From positions 5,146,001-5,210,000 of the forward strand of contig NZ_CP046175.1 in NCBI RefSeq assembly GCF_009708215.1: a stretch of 64,000 nucleotides of DNA, written 5' to 3'. The notes beneath the pieces are model-generated. The model was not told the origin of the DNA. It did no database searches and saw only the letters and a program-made list of their open reading frames with translations. Position 1 is the first letter of the stretch. Each line of letters opens with the position of its first letter. This DNA comes from Occultella kanbiaonis. Its GTDB lineage: Bacteria; Actinomycetota; Actinomycetes; Actinomycetales; Beutenbergiaceae. The translations under genes and the position numbers were made by a program. Below are positions 63,984 through 64,000 of this stretch, piece by piece.

Positions 63984-64000
63984 CCGCTGATCCAGCGGCG

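Overview
The window is very GC-rich, has no introns and is densely coded. Several genes start directly at a -10 box (leaderless transcription). It also shows an HspR-type HAIR operator in front of clpB, a RamB-type regulator beside the glyoxylate-shunt genes, DUF3151, DUF6510 and Septum_form-type proteins. Together these point to an actinobacterium, most likely of the order Micrococcales; the exact genus cannot be read from the sequence. No rRNA, tRNA, CRISPR array, insertion sequence or phage gene was found, and no stretch longer than 300 bases lacks a gene.

Layout. 1-6.8 kb: a cut-off AI-2E family transporter, a GDT1-type Mn/Ca exporter, RNase HI, a three-gene molybdopterin oxidoreductase/flavin reductase/DUF6510 operon, and a leftward purine operon (purC, a TOPRIM protein, purS, purQ, an acetyltransferase). 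6.8-11.1 kb: a large membrane multicopper oxidase with its Cys-containing HTH regulator, divergent from a hemerythrin-like/DUF2249 protein; this looks like a nitrogen-oxide, oxygen or copper response module. 11.3-19.2 kb: a TNT-toxin-domain protein, an ECF sigma factor with its membrane partner, acetyltransferases, a zinc-ribbon protein preceded by a tiny coupled ORF, a hemerythrin and an AAA+ ATPase. 19.2-31.8 kb: a methyltransferase, an exported 5'-nucleotidase, purD, the aceB-aceA glyoxylate shunt with a divergent RamB-like regulator, a BCCT osmolyte transporter and a secreted carboxylesterase. 31.8-45.6 kb: purA, DUF3151, a stress partner-switching cluster (two STAS proteins around a PAS-GAF-PP2C-HATPase protein), fbaA, a SpoU methyltransferase, a HAD phosphatase, LemA, pyrE, exonuclease III, an amidohydrolase and two paralogous membrane proteins with Gln/Gly/Pro repeats. 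45.7-51.2 kb: clpB, an MmyB-type regulator divergent from a short-chain dehydrogenase, and an F420/NADP-type oxidoreductase divergent from an HxlR regulator.

51.2-59.0 kb is the most unusual part. A tightly overlapping leftward operon encodes a cytoplasmic subtilisin (S8), an ECF sigma factor, a small two-part protein and a TPR-CHAT (caspase-like) protease. Divergent from it lies a coupled pair: a HopA1-family protein and a LanC-like protein that has lost its zinc cysteines. Two proteases, a sigma factor and RiPP-type lyase/cyclase folds suggest either a protease-triggered regulatory or defence system or an atypical lanthipeptide locus. I know of no characterised system with this exact set.

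59.1-63.7 kb is a complete urease operon (ureABCFGD) without ureE; UreG carries a His-rich tail that may replace it. The window ends with a small Rv0909-like protein.
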